NCBI RefSeq assembly: GCF_011761235.1
Contig: NZ_JAAOYW010000001.1
Coordinates: forward strand, 558,781-622,780
DNA: 64,000 nt
DNA from: Frigoribacterium faeni
Lineage (GTDB): Bacteria; Actinomycetota; Actinomycetes; Actinomycetales; Microbacteriaceae
Reading direction: 5' to 3'
The position numbers and the translations under genes were made by a program. The first letter of the stretch is position 1. The number at the start of each line of letters is the position of its first letter. The notes below the pieces were generated by a model. That model was not told where the DNA came from and did no database searches. It saw only the letters and a list, made by a program, of their open reading frames with translations. Below, in pieces: positions 25,989-36,086 of the stretch.

Positions 25989-27995
25989 GTGTCCGACATC
26001 GATCCCCTCGCCGACCTCGGCGTGCGCCCGACGTCGGCGGGTCCGACCCTCCGCGTGTTCTCGTCCTCGGCCGAGCGCCTCGAGCTCGTGGTCGACGACG
26101 CCCCGCGCCCCCGCGTCGTCGAGATGACCCGTGACGAGCACTCCGTGTGGAGCGCCGTCGACCCCGCCCTGACGCCCGGGCGCCGCTACTGGCTGCGGGT
26201 CGACGGCGACGACCGACAGGCCCTGCTCGACCCCTGGGCCCGGGGCCTCGGCCGCACGGGCCGCGGCGAGCACCGGGCGACCGTCGTCGACGAGTCGTTC
26301 GACTGGGGCGGCGTCGAGAAGCCGCGCACCCCGCTCGACCGCGTCGTCGTCTACGAGGCGCACGTGCGCGGCCTCACCCGCCTCGCCCCGTTCGTGCCCG
26401 ACGAGCTGCGCGGCACCTACGCGGGCCTGGCCGCCGACACGACCATCGCGTACCTGAAGGAGCTCGGCGTCACGGCCGTCCAGCTGCTGCCGGTGCACCA
26501 GCACGTCGACGAGCAGCGGCTCGTCGCGCAGGGCATCGAGAACTACTGGGGCTACAACACGCTGTCGTTCTTCGCCCCCCACGCGGCGTACGCGAGCCGG
26601 GACGCCCAGCTGGCGGGCGCCTCCGCCGTCGTGCGCGAGTTCAAGGGCATGGTGCGCCTGCTGCACGAGGCGGGCATCGAGGTCTGGCTCGACGTCGTCT
26701 ACAACCACACCGCCGAGGAGGGCGAGGACGGCGGGCCGGTGACGAGCCTGCGCGGGCTCGACTCGTCGGCCTACTACCGGCACGACGCCGAGGGCCGCCC
26801 CGTCGACGTCACCGGCTGCGGCAACTCGCTCGACACGAGCCACCCCGCCGCGCACCGGCTCGTCATGGACTCGCTGCGCTACTGGGCGACCGAGATGCAG
26901 ATCGACGGCTTCCGCTTCGACCTCGCGGCGACCCTCGGCCGCGACGCGGGCCACGTCTTCGACCCGGAGCACCCGCTGCTGCACGAGATCGTGAACGACC
27001 CGGCGCTGGCCGGGGTGAAGATGGTCGCCGAGCCGTGGGACGTGGGCGCCGGCGGCTGGCAGACCGGGGCATTCCCCGACGGGTGGATCGAGTGGAACGA
27101 CCGGTTCCGCAACCGGGCCCGCGACTTCTGGCTGACCGACGTCGCCACGGCCCGCTCGCACGGCACGCCGCCCACCGGCGTGGGCAGCCTCGCCTCGAAG
27201 CTCAGCGGGTCGAGCAACGTCTTCGCCCACCGCCGCGGCCCCCTCGCCGGCCTCAACTTCGTCACCGCCCACGACGGCTTCACGCTGCTCGACCTCGTCT
27301 CGCACGACGCCAAGCACAACCTCAGCAACGGCGAGCAGAACCGCGACGGCACCGACGACAACCGGTCGTTCAACCACGGCGTCGAGGGCCACAGCGACAA
27401 CCCGTGGATCAGCGACGCCCGCCGCCGCTCGATGCGGAACCTGCTCGGCACCCTGTTCACGTCGTCGGGCGTGCCCATGCTCACCGCCGGCGACGAACGC
27501 GGCCGCACCCAGCGCGGCAACAACAACGGCTACTGCACCGACAGCGAGCTGACCTGGGTCGACTGGGCGACGGAGCCCTGGCAGCAGGGCCTGCACGACG
27601 ACGTCGCGACCCTCGCCCGCATCCGGCGGGAGAACCCCGCGCTCCGCCCCGTGCGCTTCGGCCTCGACGGCGCCTGCACCCTCAGCGCGAACGAGATCAG
27701 CTGGGCGGACGCGGCGGGCGAGGACATGCGCCCCGACGAGTGGGACGACCCGCACGTGCGCACCGTCCAGTACGTCGCCCGCTCGACGCCCGAGCACGAG
27801 GGGCCGAACACCGTGCTGGTGCTCGTGCACGGCGCCGAGACGACCGCCGCCGTCGCGCTCGCCTCCCTCGAGGGAGTGGCCCGGTGGGAGCCGCTCTGGA
27901 CGAGCGACGACTCCGCCGAGCTCGTCGCGCTCGAGCCGGGCGCCGAGGTGCTCGTGTCGGGGCCCACGGTCGCCGTCTGGCGGGCCGCCTCGTGA
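25989..27995 (+). CDS. glgX: Glycogen debranching enzyme, GlgX/TreX type
   Basis: 668 residues. GH13_11 isoamylase-type enzyme that hydrolyses alpha-1,6 branches of glycogen or limit dextrins. Domain order: N-terminal CBM48 (about 1-110), catalytic barrel with VYEAHVRGLT near 118, YWGYNTLSFFAPHAAYAS near 180, DVVYNHTAEEGE near 235, nucleophile Asp in IDGFRFDLAATL near 307, acid Glu in KMVAEPWD near 342 and the third acid in FVTAHDGFTLLDL near 425, then a beta C-domain. All catalytic residues are intact. It overlaps the next gene by GTGA. With glgE and glgB 11-15 kb away it covers glycogen turnover. Confidence 0.92.
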   Translation: MSDIDPLADLGVRPTSAGPTLRVFSSSAERLELVVDDAPRPRVVEMTRDEHSVWSAVDPALTPGRRYWLRVDGDDRQALLDPWARGLGRTGRGEHRATVVDESFDWGGVEKPRTPLDRVVVYEAHVRGLTRLAPFVPDELRGTYAGLAADTTIAYLKELGVTAVQLLPVHQHVDEQRLVAQGIENYWGYNTLSFFAPHAAYASRDAQLAGASAVVREFKGMVRLLHEAGIEVWLDVVYNHTAEEGEDGGPVTSLRGLDSSAYYRHDAEGRPVDVTGCGNSLDTSHPAAHRLVMDSLRYWATEMQIDGFRFDLAATLGRDAGHVFDPEHPLLHEIVNDPALAGVKMVAEPWDVGAGGWQTGAFPDGWIEWNDRFRNRARDFWLTDVATARSHGTPPTGVGSLASKLSGSSNVFAHRRGPLAGLNFVTAHDGFTLLDLVSHDAKHNLSNGEQNRDGTDDNRSFNHGVEGHSDNPWISDARRRSMRNLLGTLFTSSGVPMLTAGDERGRTQRGNNNGYCTDSELTWVDWATEPWQQGLHDDVATLARIRRENPALRPVRFGLDGACTLSANEISWADAAGEDMRPDEWDDPHVRTVQYVARSTPEHEGPNTVLVLVHGAETTAAVALASLEGVARWEPLWTSDDSAELVALEPGAEVLVSGPTVAVWRAAS

Positions 27996-28513
27996 ACGCC
28001 CGCAGGTCCGGCAGCGGCGGCGGCCGGCCGGGCGACGCCGGACCGGGCACGCCCGCGACGCTGGCGCTGACCCGAGCGGGCGTCCCGTTCACGGCGCACG
28101 CCTACGAGCACCACGACACCGCGACGAACTTCGGCGAGGAGGCGGCGGCCGAGCTGGGCCTGTCGGAGGACCGCGTCTTCAAGACGCTCGTGGTCGCTGC
28201 GGACGACGCCCTCGTCGTCGCCGTCGTGCCCGTCTCCCGGCGCCTCGACCTCAAGGCCCTCGCGGCCGCCGTCGGCGCCAAGAAGGCCCAGCTCGCCGAC
28301 CCCGCCGTGGCCGAGCGGCGCACGGGCTACGTCGTCGGGGGCATCAGCCCGGTGGGGCAGCGCACGACGCTCGAGACCGTCGTGGACGCGAGCGCCGCCT
28401 CCTTCGCCACCGTGTTCGTCAGCGGAGGGAGGCGCGGCGTCGACCTCGAGATCGCCCCCGACGACCTGCTCCGCGCCACCGGAGGACGGCTGTCGCCGAT
28501 CGCCCGTGACTGA
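27992..28513 (+). CDS. ybaK: YbaK/ProX-type aminoacyl-tRNA deacylase (Cys-tRNA(Pro) editing)
   Basis: 173 residues. A trans-editing enzyme that hydrolyses mischarged Cys-tRNA(Pro). Seen: the YbaK motif FGEEAAAELGLSEDRVFKTLVV near residue 48 (catalytic-site Lys in VFKTLV), RRLDLKALAAAVGAKKAQLADP near 82 and GYVVGGISPVGQRTTLETVVD near 112 (G-G-x-S-P). The first 22 residues are a Gly/Arg/Ser-rich extension and depend on the GTG start that overlaps glgX; a later start is possible but no alternative with a ribosome site is evident. The next gene overlaps its last codons by eight bases. Confidence 0.88.
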   Translation: MNARRSGSGGGRPGDAGPGTPATLALTRAGVPFTAHAYEHHDTATNFGEEAAAELGLSEDRVFKTLVVAADDALVVAVVPVSRRLDLKALAAAVGAKKAQLADPAVAERRTGYVVGGISPVGQRTTLETVVDASAASFATVFVSGGRRGVDLEIAPDDLLRATGGRLSPIARD

Positions 28514-28814
28514 CCCGACGACCGCGTGGGCCGTGGCGGCCGTGGTCGCCGCGGCGCTGGCCCTGAACGGCCTCACCGTGCTCGCCTACGCCCTCGACAA
28601 GCGGGCGGCCCGCCGCGGTCGTCGGCGCGTGTCGGAACGGACCCTGCTGACGCTCGGCCTGGCCGGCGGCTGGCCCGGCGCGCTCGTCGCGCAGCGCCGG
28701 CTGCGGCACAAGACGCGCAAGCAGTCGTTCCAGCGGTCGTTCCGCCTCTCGGTGGTGCTCAACCTGGCCGTGGTCGCGGTCGTCGTGCTGGTCGTGCTGT
28801 CGCCGCTCGGCTGA
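28506..28814 (+). CDS. DUF1294 small membrane protein
   Basis: 102 residues, two to three membrane segments (about 8-28 and 82-100, with a hydrophobic stretch near 50). The DUF1294 core is clear: YALDKRAARRGRRRVSE near residue 28, LLTLGLAGGWPGALVAQRRLRHKTRKQSFQRSF near 47. In other bacteria the domain follows a cold-shock domain; here it stands alone. Function unknown. It starts at GTG 28506 inside the ybaK end, so glgX-ybaK-DUF1294 are one coupled transcription unit. Confidence 0.82.
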   Translation: MTDPTTAWAVAAVVAAALALNGLTVLAYALDKRAARRGRRRVSERTLLTLGLAGGWPGALVAQRRLRHKTRKQSFQRSFRLSVVLNLAVVAVVVLVVLSPLG

Positions 28815-28892
28815 CGCCAGGGGCGCCCCGCCGCTCGTCCGACGCCAGGGGCGCCCCGCCGCGCGGCCGATGCCAGGGGCGCCCCCCGCCGC

Positions 28893-28893
<1 letters not shown>
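28813..28893. repeat. Three tandem 28-bp repeats with a GGGGCGCCCC palindrome
   Basis: Copies start at 28813, 28841 and 28869 with the core GACGCCAGGGGCGCCCCGCC. The third begins GATGCC and has two extra Cs. The array fills the entire gap between two convergent genes, from the DUF1294 stop to the ABC ATPase stop. Each copy contains the self-complementary GGGGCGCCCC, so the array may act as a tandem terminator. Confidence 0.8.
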
Positions 28894-31009
<2,116 letters not shown>

Positions 31010-31013
<4 letters not shown>

Positions 31014-32074
31014 CGGGTCTCCCCCGTGGGTCGGGTCGGGACGGGTGCGGAGGCGGCGTCCTCGGACAGGGCGGCGGCGCGGCCGACGGGCGCCGCGCCT
31101 CCTCGTCCTCGACCGCCCGCGCGCAGACGGCGACGGCGACCGGTGCGACCGGCCGTCGAGGTCGGGTCGAGGGCGTCGCGGAGGCCGTCGCCGAGCAGGT
31201 TGCTGGCGAGGGCGAAGACGATGAGGGCGCCCGCGGCGAAGAAGAACAACCAGGGCTTCGTCGTCGCGACGTTCTGGTTCTGGGCGATCAGCGTGCCCAG
31301 CGAGACGTCGGGCGGCTGCACGCCGAAGCCGAAGTACGACAGCCCGGACTCGGTCAGCACCGCGGCGCCGATGGCGATCGTCGCGTCGATGACGAGGAAC
31401 GAGGCCACGTTGGGGAGGATGTGCCGCGTGATGATGGTGAAGTGGCCGATGCCCATGTAGCGGGCGGCGCGGATGAACTCGCGCTCCTTGATGCTCAGGG
31501 TGAGCGAGCGCACGACGCGGGCCGTGATCATCCAGCCGAAGAGGGCGAGCAGGGCGACCAGGATCAGCCAGCCGAACTGCTTGAGCCGCGGCGACAGGAT
31601 CGCGATGATGAGGAACGACGGCAGCACGAGCAGCAGGTCGACGAAGATCATGACGAGCCGGTCGACCCAGCCGCCGAAGTAGCCGGCCATGGCGCCGAGG
31701 AACCCGGCGATCGCGGTCGAGAACAGCGCCACGAGCAGGCCGATCAGCAGCGACTTCTGCATGCCGCGGGCCGTCTGCGCGAAGACGTCCTGGCCGATGT
31801 TGTTGGTGCCGAACCAGTGGGCGCCGGTCGGGGGCGACGACAGGGCGGTGTAGTCGATGTAGTCGTACGACCACGGCGACACGAGCGGGCCGAGGAACGC
31901 GAAGGCGAACAGCAGCAGCACGGTGACGAGGCCCACGGAGGCGCCCCGGTTGGCGAAGAGCCGGCGCACGGTGAGCACGAGGCGGTTCGGCGAGCTCGTC
32001 GCCGTCTCCTCGCGCGTGGCGGGCAGCACGTCGTCGGCGCCGCCGTCGAGCAGCTCGGGACTGAACCTGGTCAT
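31010..32074 (-). CDS. Peptide-type ABC transporter permease, OppC/DppC family
   Basis: 354 residues, longer than the usual 300 because of a 40-residue N-terminal polar part and a 50-residue Arg/Gly/Ala-rich C-tail. Core from about residue 35: TM1 at VGLVTVLLLFAFAFLGPLV, the OppC N-domain WSYDYIDYTALSSPP and HWFGTNNIGQDVFAQTARGM, then the binding-protein-dependent permease EAA loop near EREFIRAARYMGIGHFTIITRHILPN. About six membrane helices. It is in an operon with the oppB-like gene and the fused ATPase. The start follows GGGGAGCCACC. Confidence 0.92.
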
Positions 32075-32085
32075 GGTGGCTCCCC

Positions 32086-33072
32086 TTACTTCTGGCTGCG
32101 CACGCGCGGGTCGAGGACGGCGTTCAGCACGTCGCTGACGAAGCCGGCGAAGAGCACGACGACGGCGCTGTAGAGCGTGTAGGCCACGACGACGTTGACG
32201 TCGTTGCCCTGGACGGCGTCGATGAACCAGGCGCCGAGGCCGTTCCAGCCGAAGATCTTCTCGGTGAAGGTCGCGCCGGTGAGCACCCCGAGGAACGCGA
32301 AGGCGAACAGGGTCGTCATCGGGATGAGGGCGGTGCGCAGGCCGTGCTTGACGATGGCGGGGCGCCTCCTCAGGCCCTTCGCCCGCGCGGTGCGGATGAA
32401 GTCGGCCTGGAGCACGTCGAGCATCGTGGACCGCTGGTACCGGCTGTAGATGGCGATCAGGCCGACCGCGATCGAGATGGTGGGCAGCAGGAGGTGCACG
32501 GCACGGTCGCCGACGACGGTCGCGAAGCCGCCCCCGAGGCCGGGCGTCGCCTCGCCCGTGAAGCTGATCAGCTGGAACCCGAGCACGCTGTTGAGCTGCG
32601 TGGCGCCGATCTTGAGCAATACCGCCGACAGGAACACCGGCGTCGAGATCAGGATGAACGACAGCACCGCGGAGACCCGGTCGGACAGCTTGTACTGGCG
32701 GATCGCGTTCCACGTGCCGACCGCGATCGCGAGCACGATGCCGATGACCGAGCCGGCGAGGAGGAGGCGGAGGCTGACCCCGAGGCGAGGCCAGAACTCG
32801 GCGTCCACCGGCTTGTCCTGGATGGTCTGCCCCAGGTCGCCGGTCACGGCGCCGCCGAGCCAGGTGGCGTAGCGCTCGACCACGGGGACCTTGTCGTTCA
32901 CGCCGATCGAGTCGAGCTTCGCGTCGATCACCTGCTCGGTGGGGCGCGGGTTGCGCTCGGCGTACGCGGACCGGGGGGTGAACGTCGCCGACGCCAGGAA
33001 GTACGTCAGCGACGTGGCGATGAAGACGAGAGCGACGTAGTACACCAGCCGCCGCGCGAGATAGCGGGCCAT
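32086..33072 (-). CDS. Peptide-type ABC transporter permease, OppB/DppB family
   Basis: 328 residues. TM1 at about 9-29 (RLVYYVALVFIATSLTYFLA), followed by a variable loop with DKVPVVERYATWLGGAVTGDLGQTIQDKPV typical of OppB, then five membrane helices and the EAA loop QADFIRTARAKGLRRRPAIVKHGLRTALIP. It forms the pore with the oppC-like partner, which follows eleven bases downstream. ATG 33072 has no ribosome site, but TATGTT lies eight bases upstream, so the operon mRNA may be nearly leaderless. It is divergent from the substrate-binding lipoprotein gene. Confidence 0.92.
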   Translation of the reverse strand: MARYLARRLVYYVALVFIATSLTYFLASATFTPRSAYAERNPRPTEQVIDAKLDSIGVNDKVPVVERYATWLGGAVTGDLGQTIQDKPVDAEFWPRLGVSLRLLLAGSVIGIVLAIAVGTWNAIRQYKLSDRVSAVLSFILISTPVFLSAVLLKIGATQLNSVLGFQLISFTGEATPGLGGGFATVVGDRAVHLLLPTISIAVGLIAIYSRYQRSTMLDVLQADFIRTARAKGLRRRPAIVKHGLRTALIPMTTLFAFAFLGVLTGATFTEKIFGWNGLGAWFIDAVQGNDVNVVVAYTLYSAVVVLFAGFVSDVLNAVLDPRVRSQK

Positions 33073-33080
33073 GGAAGAAC

Positions 33081-33086
33081 AACATA
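33081..33086 (-). promoter_or_regulatory. -10 hexamer of the ABC permease operon
   Basis: TATGTT on the complement, eight bases before ATG 33072. Confidence 0.45.
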
Positions 33087-33106
33087 GACGTACCCCGGGG
33101 GCCGAC

Positions 33107-33118
33107 CGTCACGTGACG
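33107..33118. promoter_or_regulatory. Perfect 12-bp palindrome CGTCACGTGACG, possible operator
   Basis: It is centred about 40 bases upstream of the predicted start of the permease operon and overlaps where its -35 would be. It also precedes the divergent receptor promoter by about 35 bases. A dimeric regulator could control both. Confidence 0.35.
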
Positions 33119-33149
33119 TTTCGGGCGTGTAACGAAGTGGCAGAAAAGT

Positions 33150-33177
33150 TTGTACCGACTGCACACATCCGTAGCGT
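33150..33177 (+). promoter_or_regulatory. Promoter of the substrate-binding protein gene
   Basis: TTGTAC at 33150-33155 and TAGCGT at 33172-33177, 16-base spacing. The predicted leader is about 105 bases and includes a CCCGGCT/AGCCGGG hairpin near 33205-33229. The ribosome site CGGAG is five bases before the ATG. Confidence 0.5.
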
Positions 33178-33289
33178 GGCACTCGTCGGTCCCGGAACAG
33201 GGGGACCCCGGCTCGTGATCACCAGCCGGGAACGCACCTCGGACACCTGGGATGACCGGCGTTTTTCACACCATCTAGTTCGGAGTGCC

Positions 33290-34963
33290 ATGAAGAACAC
33301 GAAGAAGGCCGGCGTCGTCGCGGGCCTCGCCGCACTCGCTCTCGTCGTCACGGCGTGCAGCAGCGGCGGCGGCCAGGGCGGCGACAGCGCACCCAAGGAC
33401 GGCGTGCTGTCCCCCACCGGCGACATCAACGCCACGGCGGCCGCCGACGTGCAGCAGGGCGGCACGCTCACGCTGCCGCTCACCCAGCTGCCCTCGCAGT
33501 GGAACTACGGCCAGCTCGACGGCGCGCTCGTCGACGCGAACCTCGTCGAGACGGCGATCCTGCCGCAGCCGTTCCGCATCGACGAGGACGGCGTGCCGCA
33601 GCTCGACGAGGACTTCGTCACGAGCGCCGAGGCGACGAGCGACGACCCCCTGGTCGTCACCTACGACATCAACCCCGACGCCACCTGGAACGACGGCACG
33701 CCGATCACCGTCGCCGACTTCCAGGCGTGGTGGACGGCCCTCAAGGGCACGAACGCCGAGTACCTCGTCGGCAGCACGCTCGGCCCCGACCGCATGGCCA
33801 GCGTCGAGCCCGGCACGAGCGACAAGCAGGTCGTCGTGACGTACTCCGAGCCCTTCTCCGACTGGAAGTCGATGTTCGCGCCGCTCTACCCGGCGAAGAT
33901 CTACAACGACCCGACGGCCTTCAACACCGCCTACGTCGACGCGGTGCCGATCTCGGCCGGCCCGTACAAGATCGACGCCATCGACCAGACGGCCCAGACC
34001 GTCACGATGGTGCCCGACGAGAACTGGTGGGGCGACGCCCCCAAGCTCGACAAGGTGATCTTCCGAGCCCTCGACGGCGACGCCGACATCGACGCCTACC
34101 TGAACGGCGAGATCGACCAGGTCTACGCGAACTCGTCCGACCGCTACGACCGCGTCAAGAACGCGGACGGCAGCGAGCTGCGCGCCGCGCCCTCGGCCCG
34201 CTACACGCACGTCGACTTCAGCACCAAGGGCCTGTTGGCCGACGAGTCGGTGCGCCAGGCGATCCAGCACGCGGTCGACCGGGACGCCCTCGGCAAGGTC
34301 ATCACAGGCACCCTGCCCTACGAGGTCACGACCCTGAACAACCACCTGTACCTCAGCACCGACGGCGCGTACAAGGACAACGCGGGCGAGTACGGGAACT
34401 ACGACGTCGACGAGGCAGGCAAGATCCTCGACGACGCGGGCTGGGAGATGGACGGCGACGTCCGCGCGAAGGACGGCGAGCAGCTCGCCATCTCGGTCAC
34501 CATCCCGTCGTCGGCGCCCGTGTCGCAGCAGCTGGCCGAGGTCATGCAGAGCCAGCTGGCCGCGGTCGGCATCAAGCTCGACATCAACGCGGTCGGCACC
34601 GACGCCTTCTTCGAGGACAACGTCACGCCCGGCAACTACGACATGACGATCTTCGTCTGGGCCGGCACCGGCTACCAGGCGTCCGCCGTCAGCATCTACA
34701 ACCAGGACGAGCAGGGCCAGAACTACGGCCGCGTCTCGAACGACGAGATCAGCTCGCTGCTCGACGAGGCCGTGGCCGAGGGCGACCCCGACACCGCCGC
34801 CGACCTGTACAACCAGGCCGACGAGGCCATCTGGCAGATCGGGCACTCCATGCCGATCATCCAGCAGCCCCTCGTCTCGGCGCAGAGCCCGGAGCTGGCG
34901 AACTACGGCGCCCGCGCCGGGGCCACCGACCTCGACTGGACGATCGTCGGCTTCACGAAGTAG
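33290..34963 (+). CDS. ABC transporter substrate-binding lipoprotein, family 5 (peptide/oligopeptide)
   Basis: 557 residues. Signal peptide of lipoprotein type: MKNTKKAG, a hydrophobic core, then lipobox VTAC with Cys23 as the lipidated residue; a Gly/Ser linker follows. The mature protein has the SBP_bac_5 fold: DPLVVTYDINPDATWNDGTPITVADFQAWW near residue 125, YLNGEIDQVY near 273 and VRQAIQHAVDRDALGKVI near 320. It captures the substrate outside the membrane for the divergent OppBC-ATPase system. The ligand cannot be read from sequence; peptides are most likely. It has its own promoter, so receptor levels may exceed transporter levels. Confidence 0.9.
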   Translation: MKNTKKAGVVAGLAALALVVTACSSGGGQGGDSAPKDGVLSPTGDINATAAADVQQGGTLTLPLTQLPSQWNYGQLDGALVDANLVETAILPQPFRIDEDGVPQLDEDFVTSAEATSDDPLVVTYDINPDATWNDGTPITVADFQAWWTALKGTNAEYLVGSTLGPDRMASVEPGTSDKQVVVTYSEPFSDWKSMFAPLYPAKIYNDPTAFNTAYVDAVPISAGPYKIDAIDQTAQTVTMVPDENWWGDAPKLDKVIFRALDGDADIDAYLNGEIDQVYANSSDRYDRVKNADGSELRAAPSARYTHVDFSTKGLLADESVRQAIQHAVDRDALGKVITGTLPYEVTTLNNHLYLSTDGAYKDNAGEYGNYDVDEAGKILDDAGWEMDGDVRAKDGEQLAISVTIPSSAPVSQQLAEVMQSQLAAVGIKLDINAVGTDAFFEDNVTPGNYDMTIFVWAGTGYQASAVSIYNQDEQGQNYGRVSNDEISSLLDEAVAEGDPDTAADLYNQADEAIWQIGHSMPIIQQPLVSAQSPELANYGARAGATDLDWTIVGFTK

Positions 34964-34990
34964 CACCGTCGCCCCTCGGGGCACGACCAC

Positions 34991-35034
34991 GAGCCCCGCT
35001 CGGACCGCGCCACGGCGCGGGACGGGCGGGGCTC
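34991..35034. terminator. Nested hairpin terminator after the binding-protein gene
   Basis: Outer arms GAGCCCCGC (34991-34999) and GCGGGGCTC (35026-35034); inner arms CCGCGCC and GGCGCGG at 35005-35011 and 35014-35020. It can work in both directions and would also end minus-strand transcription from the 35334 promoter. Confidence 0.7.
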
Positions 35035-35327
35035 CGTGCTGTCGGGCCGACGCTCTTGCCTGACCGACGTCCGCCGGGAGCCGACGATCTCCACCGGCCG
35101 GCGTTCGGCTCGAACCGTCGCGGGCACCATGCCGGGCCACGGTGGCCCCTGCTCGCGACCGGACCCGTTCGGGCCGGGTCCGGGCGCGCTGCAGCAGAGT
35201 CCCGGGGTCGGCCCCGCGGCGATCGACCGCGGGGACGGCAGGACGGTGTCCGTCCGAGGGACGAGCGTGTCGAGGGCGCCGGGCTCTCGGGGCGGATCGC
35301 ACCCCGGGCGGGCAGGCCGCGTCGACG
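35035..35327 (-). ncRNA. Candidate structured small RNA downstream of the duplicated promoter
   Basis: About 290 bases on the complement, between a promoter at 35334-35339 and a terminator at 34991-35034, with no convincing gene. Strong hairpins: CCCCGCGG/CCGCGGGG at 35213-35234, CGGACCCG/CGGGTCCG at about 35159-35182, and GGGCCAC/GTGGCCC at 35134-35148. Its first 55 bases resemble the leader of the SipW operon, including GAGCCCGGCGCCC. An open frame of 166 codons crosses it but begins upstream of the promoter and has no ribosome site or recognisable protein, so I favour RNA. Transcription is not proven. Confidence 0.4.
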
Positions 35328-35407
35328 TCTCCGACACTACCGGTCCCCCACCTGGCGGACAAGACATCTCCATGCGAGTGCATGCACCCAGTTGGAGGGG
35401 CATCCGG
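35271..35407 (-). repeat. Duplicated promoter/leader block, copy S2
   Basis: It matches 38320-38452 in the same orientation. Shared parts in minus-strand order: TGCCCC, TGGGTGCATGC (35380-35390), a second GCATG (35371-35375), GGACCGG, a -10 hexamer (TAGTGT, 35334-35339), GTCGAC (35321-35326), GGCCTGCCCGCC and GAGCCCGGCGCCC (35274-35286). A possible -35 is TTGTCC, 17 bases before the -10. Confidence 0.7.
35334..35339 (-). promoter_or_regulatory. -10 hexamer of the S2 promoter
   Basis: TAGTGT on the complement with TTGTCC 17 bases upstream and the conserved TGGGTGCATGC box 40 bases upstream. It drives no recognisable gene. Confidence 0.5.
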
Positions 35408-35447
35408 CCCGACCGGGCTCGGCCTCAGCCCGACGGAGCCGGCGGGC

Positions 35448-36086
35448 TCAGGCCGAGGAGGCGGCCGACCGGCGGCCGTGACCGGTCCCGCCCTCGTGCC
35501 CGCGCCTCCTGCGTCGCAGCCCCGCCGCGAGCGCCCACACCGCGTAGAGGCAGAGGCCGACGCCCGCGGCGCTGGCGACCCAGCCGCGCCCCTCGCCCCC
35601 GACGGCCTGCGCCGCCCAGCCCACCAGCGGCAGGCTGTACCAGACGGCGCCCCGCACCTGGACGGGCATGACCGCCTCGGCGTCCGCGGCGTCGTTGGCG
35701 TCGCCCCGCATGACGAACGCGCGCGTGCCGTCGGACGACGACACGACCTGGACGACCCGGTGGGTGACGACGGCGGCCTCGCCCGACTCGAGCTGGTAGG
35801 TGAGGACGTCGCCCGGCTCGACGCGGTCGGTGTCGACCGGCCGCACGACGAGCAGGGTCCCCGGCGGGAAGGTGGGCTCCATCGAGCTCGTCAGCACCGT
35901 GAGCGGCGTCGAGCCCGTCGCCTTGGGCACGACGACGAGCAGGGCCGCGAGGCCCAGGACGAGTCCGAGCACGCCCACGCTCAGGCCGAGCGACACGGCC
36001 CGCAGGAGTCCCCCGCGGCCGGACGCGCGCGCCTCGCGACGCGAGGGCTCCCGGCCGACCCTCGCCGCGCCTCCCCCGTCGCTCAC
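35448..36086 (-). CDS. sipW: SipW-type signal peptidase I (Ser/His)
   Basis: 212 residues from GTG 36086, which overlaps the upstream stop as GTGA (another in-frame GTG is six bases earlier). N-terminal helix at about 29-53, then TSSMEPTFPPGTLL with nucleophile Ser68, VVTHRV with His109 where bacterial type I peptidases have Lys, and MRGDANDAAD with the conserved Asp129. A Ser-His pair is the ER/archaeal form, used in bacteria by SipW. The C-terminal helix is at about 165-195, followed by a basic tail. It would cleave the alternate-type signal peptides of the three proteins encoded upstream in the same operon. Confidence 0.9.
   Translation of the reverse strand: MSDGGGAARVGREPSRREARASGRGGLLRAVSLGLSVGVLGLVLGLAALLVVVPKATGSTPLTVLTSSMEPTFPPGTLLVVRPVDTDRVEPGDVLTYQLESGEAAVVTHRVVQVVSSSDGTRAFVMRGDANDAADAEAVMPVQVRGAVWYSLPLVGWAAQAVGGEGRGWVASAAGVGLCLYAVWALAAGLRRRRRGHEGGTGHGRRSAASSA

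Noticed and set aside
32362-32370. GCGCCTCCTC and other eight- or nine-base relatives of the decamer
   Set aside because: Short versions (GGAGGCGC) occur about 40 times, but composition and Glu/Ala/Arg codons explain a large part; only the full decamer is reported as enriched.
34903-35403. A 166-codon minus-strand frame over the candidate small RNA
   Set aside because: It begins upstream of the predicted promoter, runs into the end of the binding-protein gene, has no ribosome site and no protein-like features. High third-position GC is expected by chance in this region.
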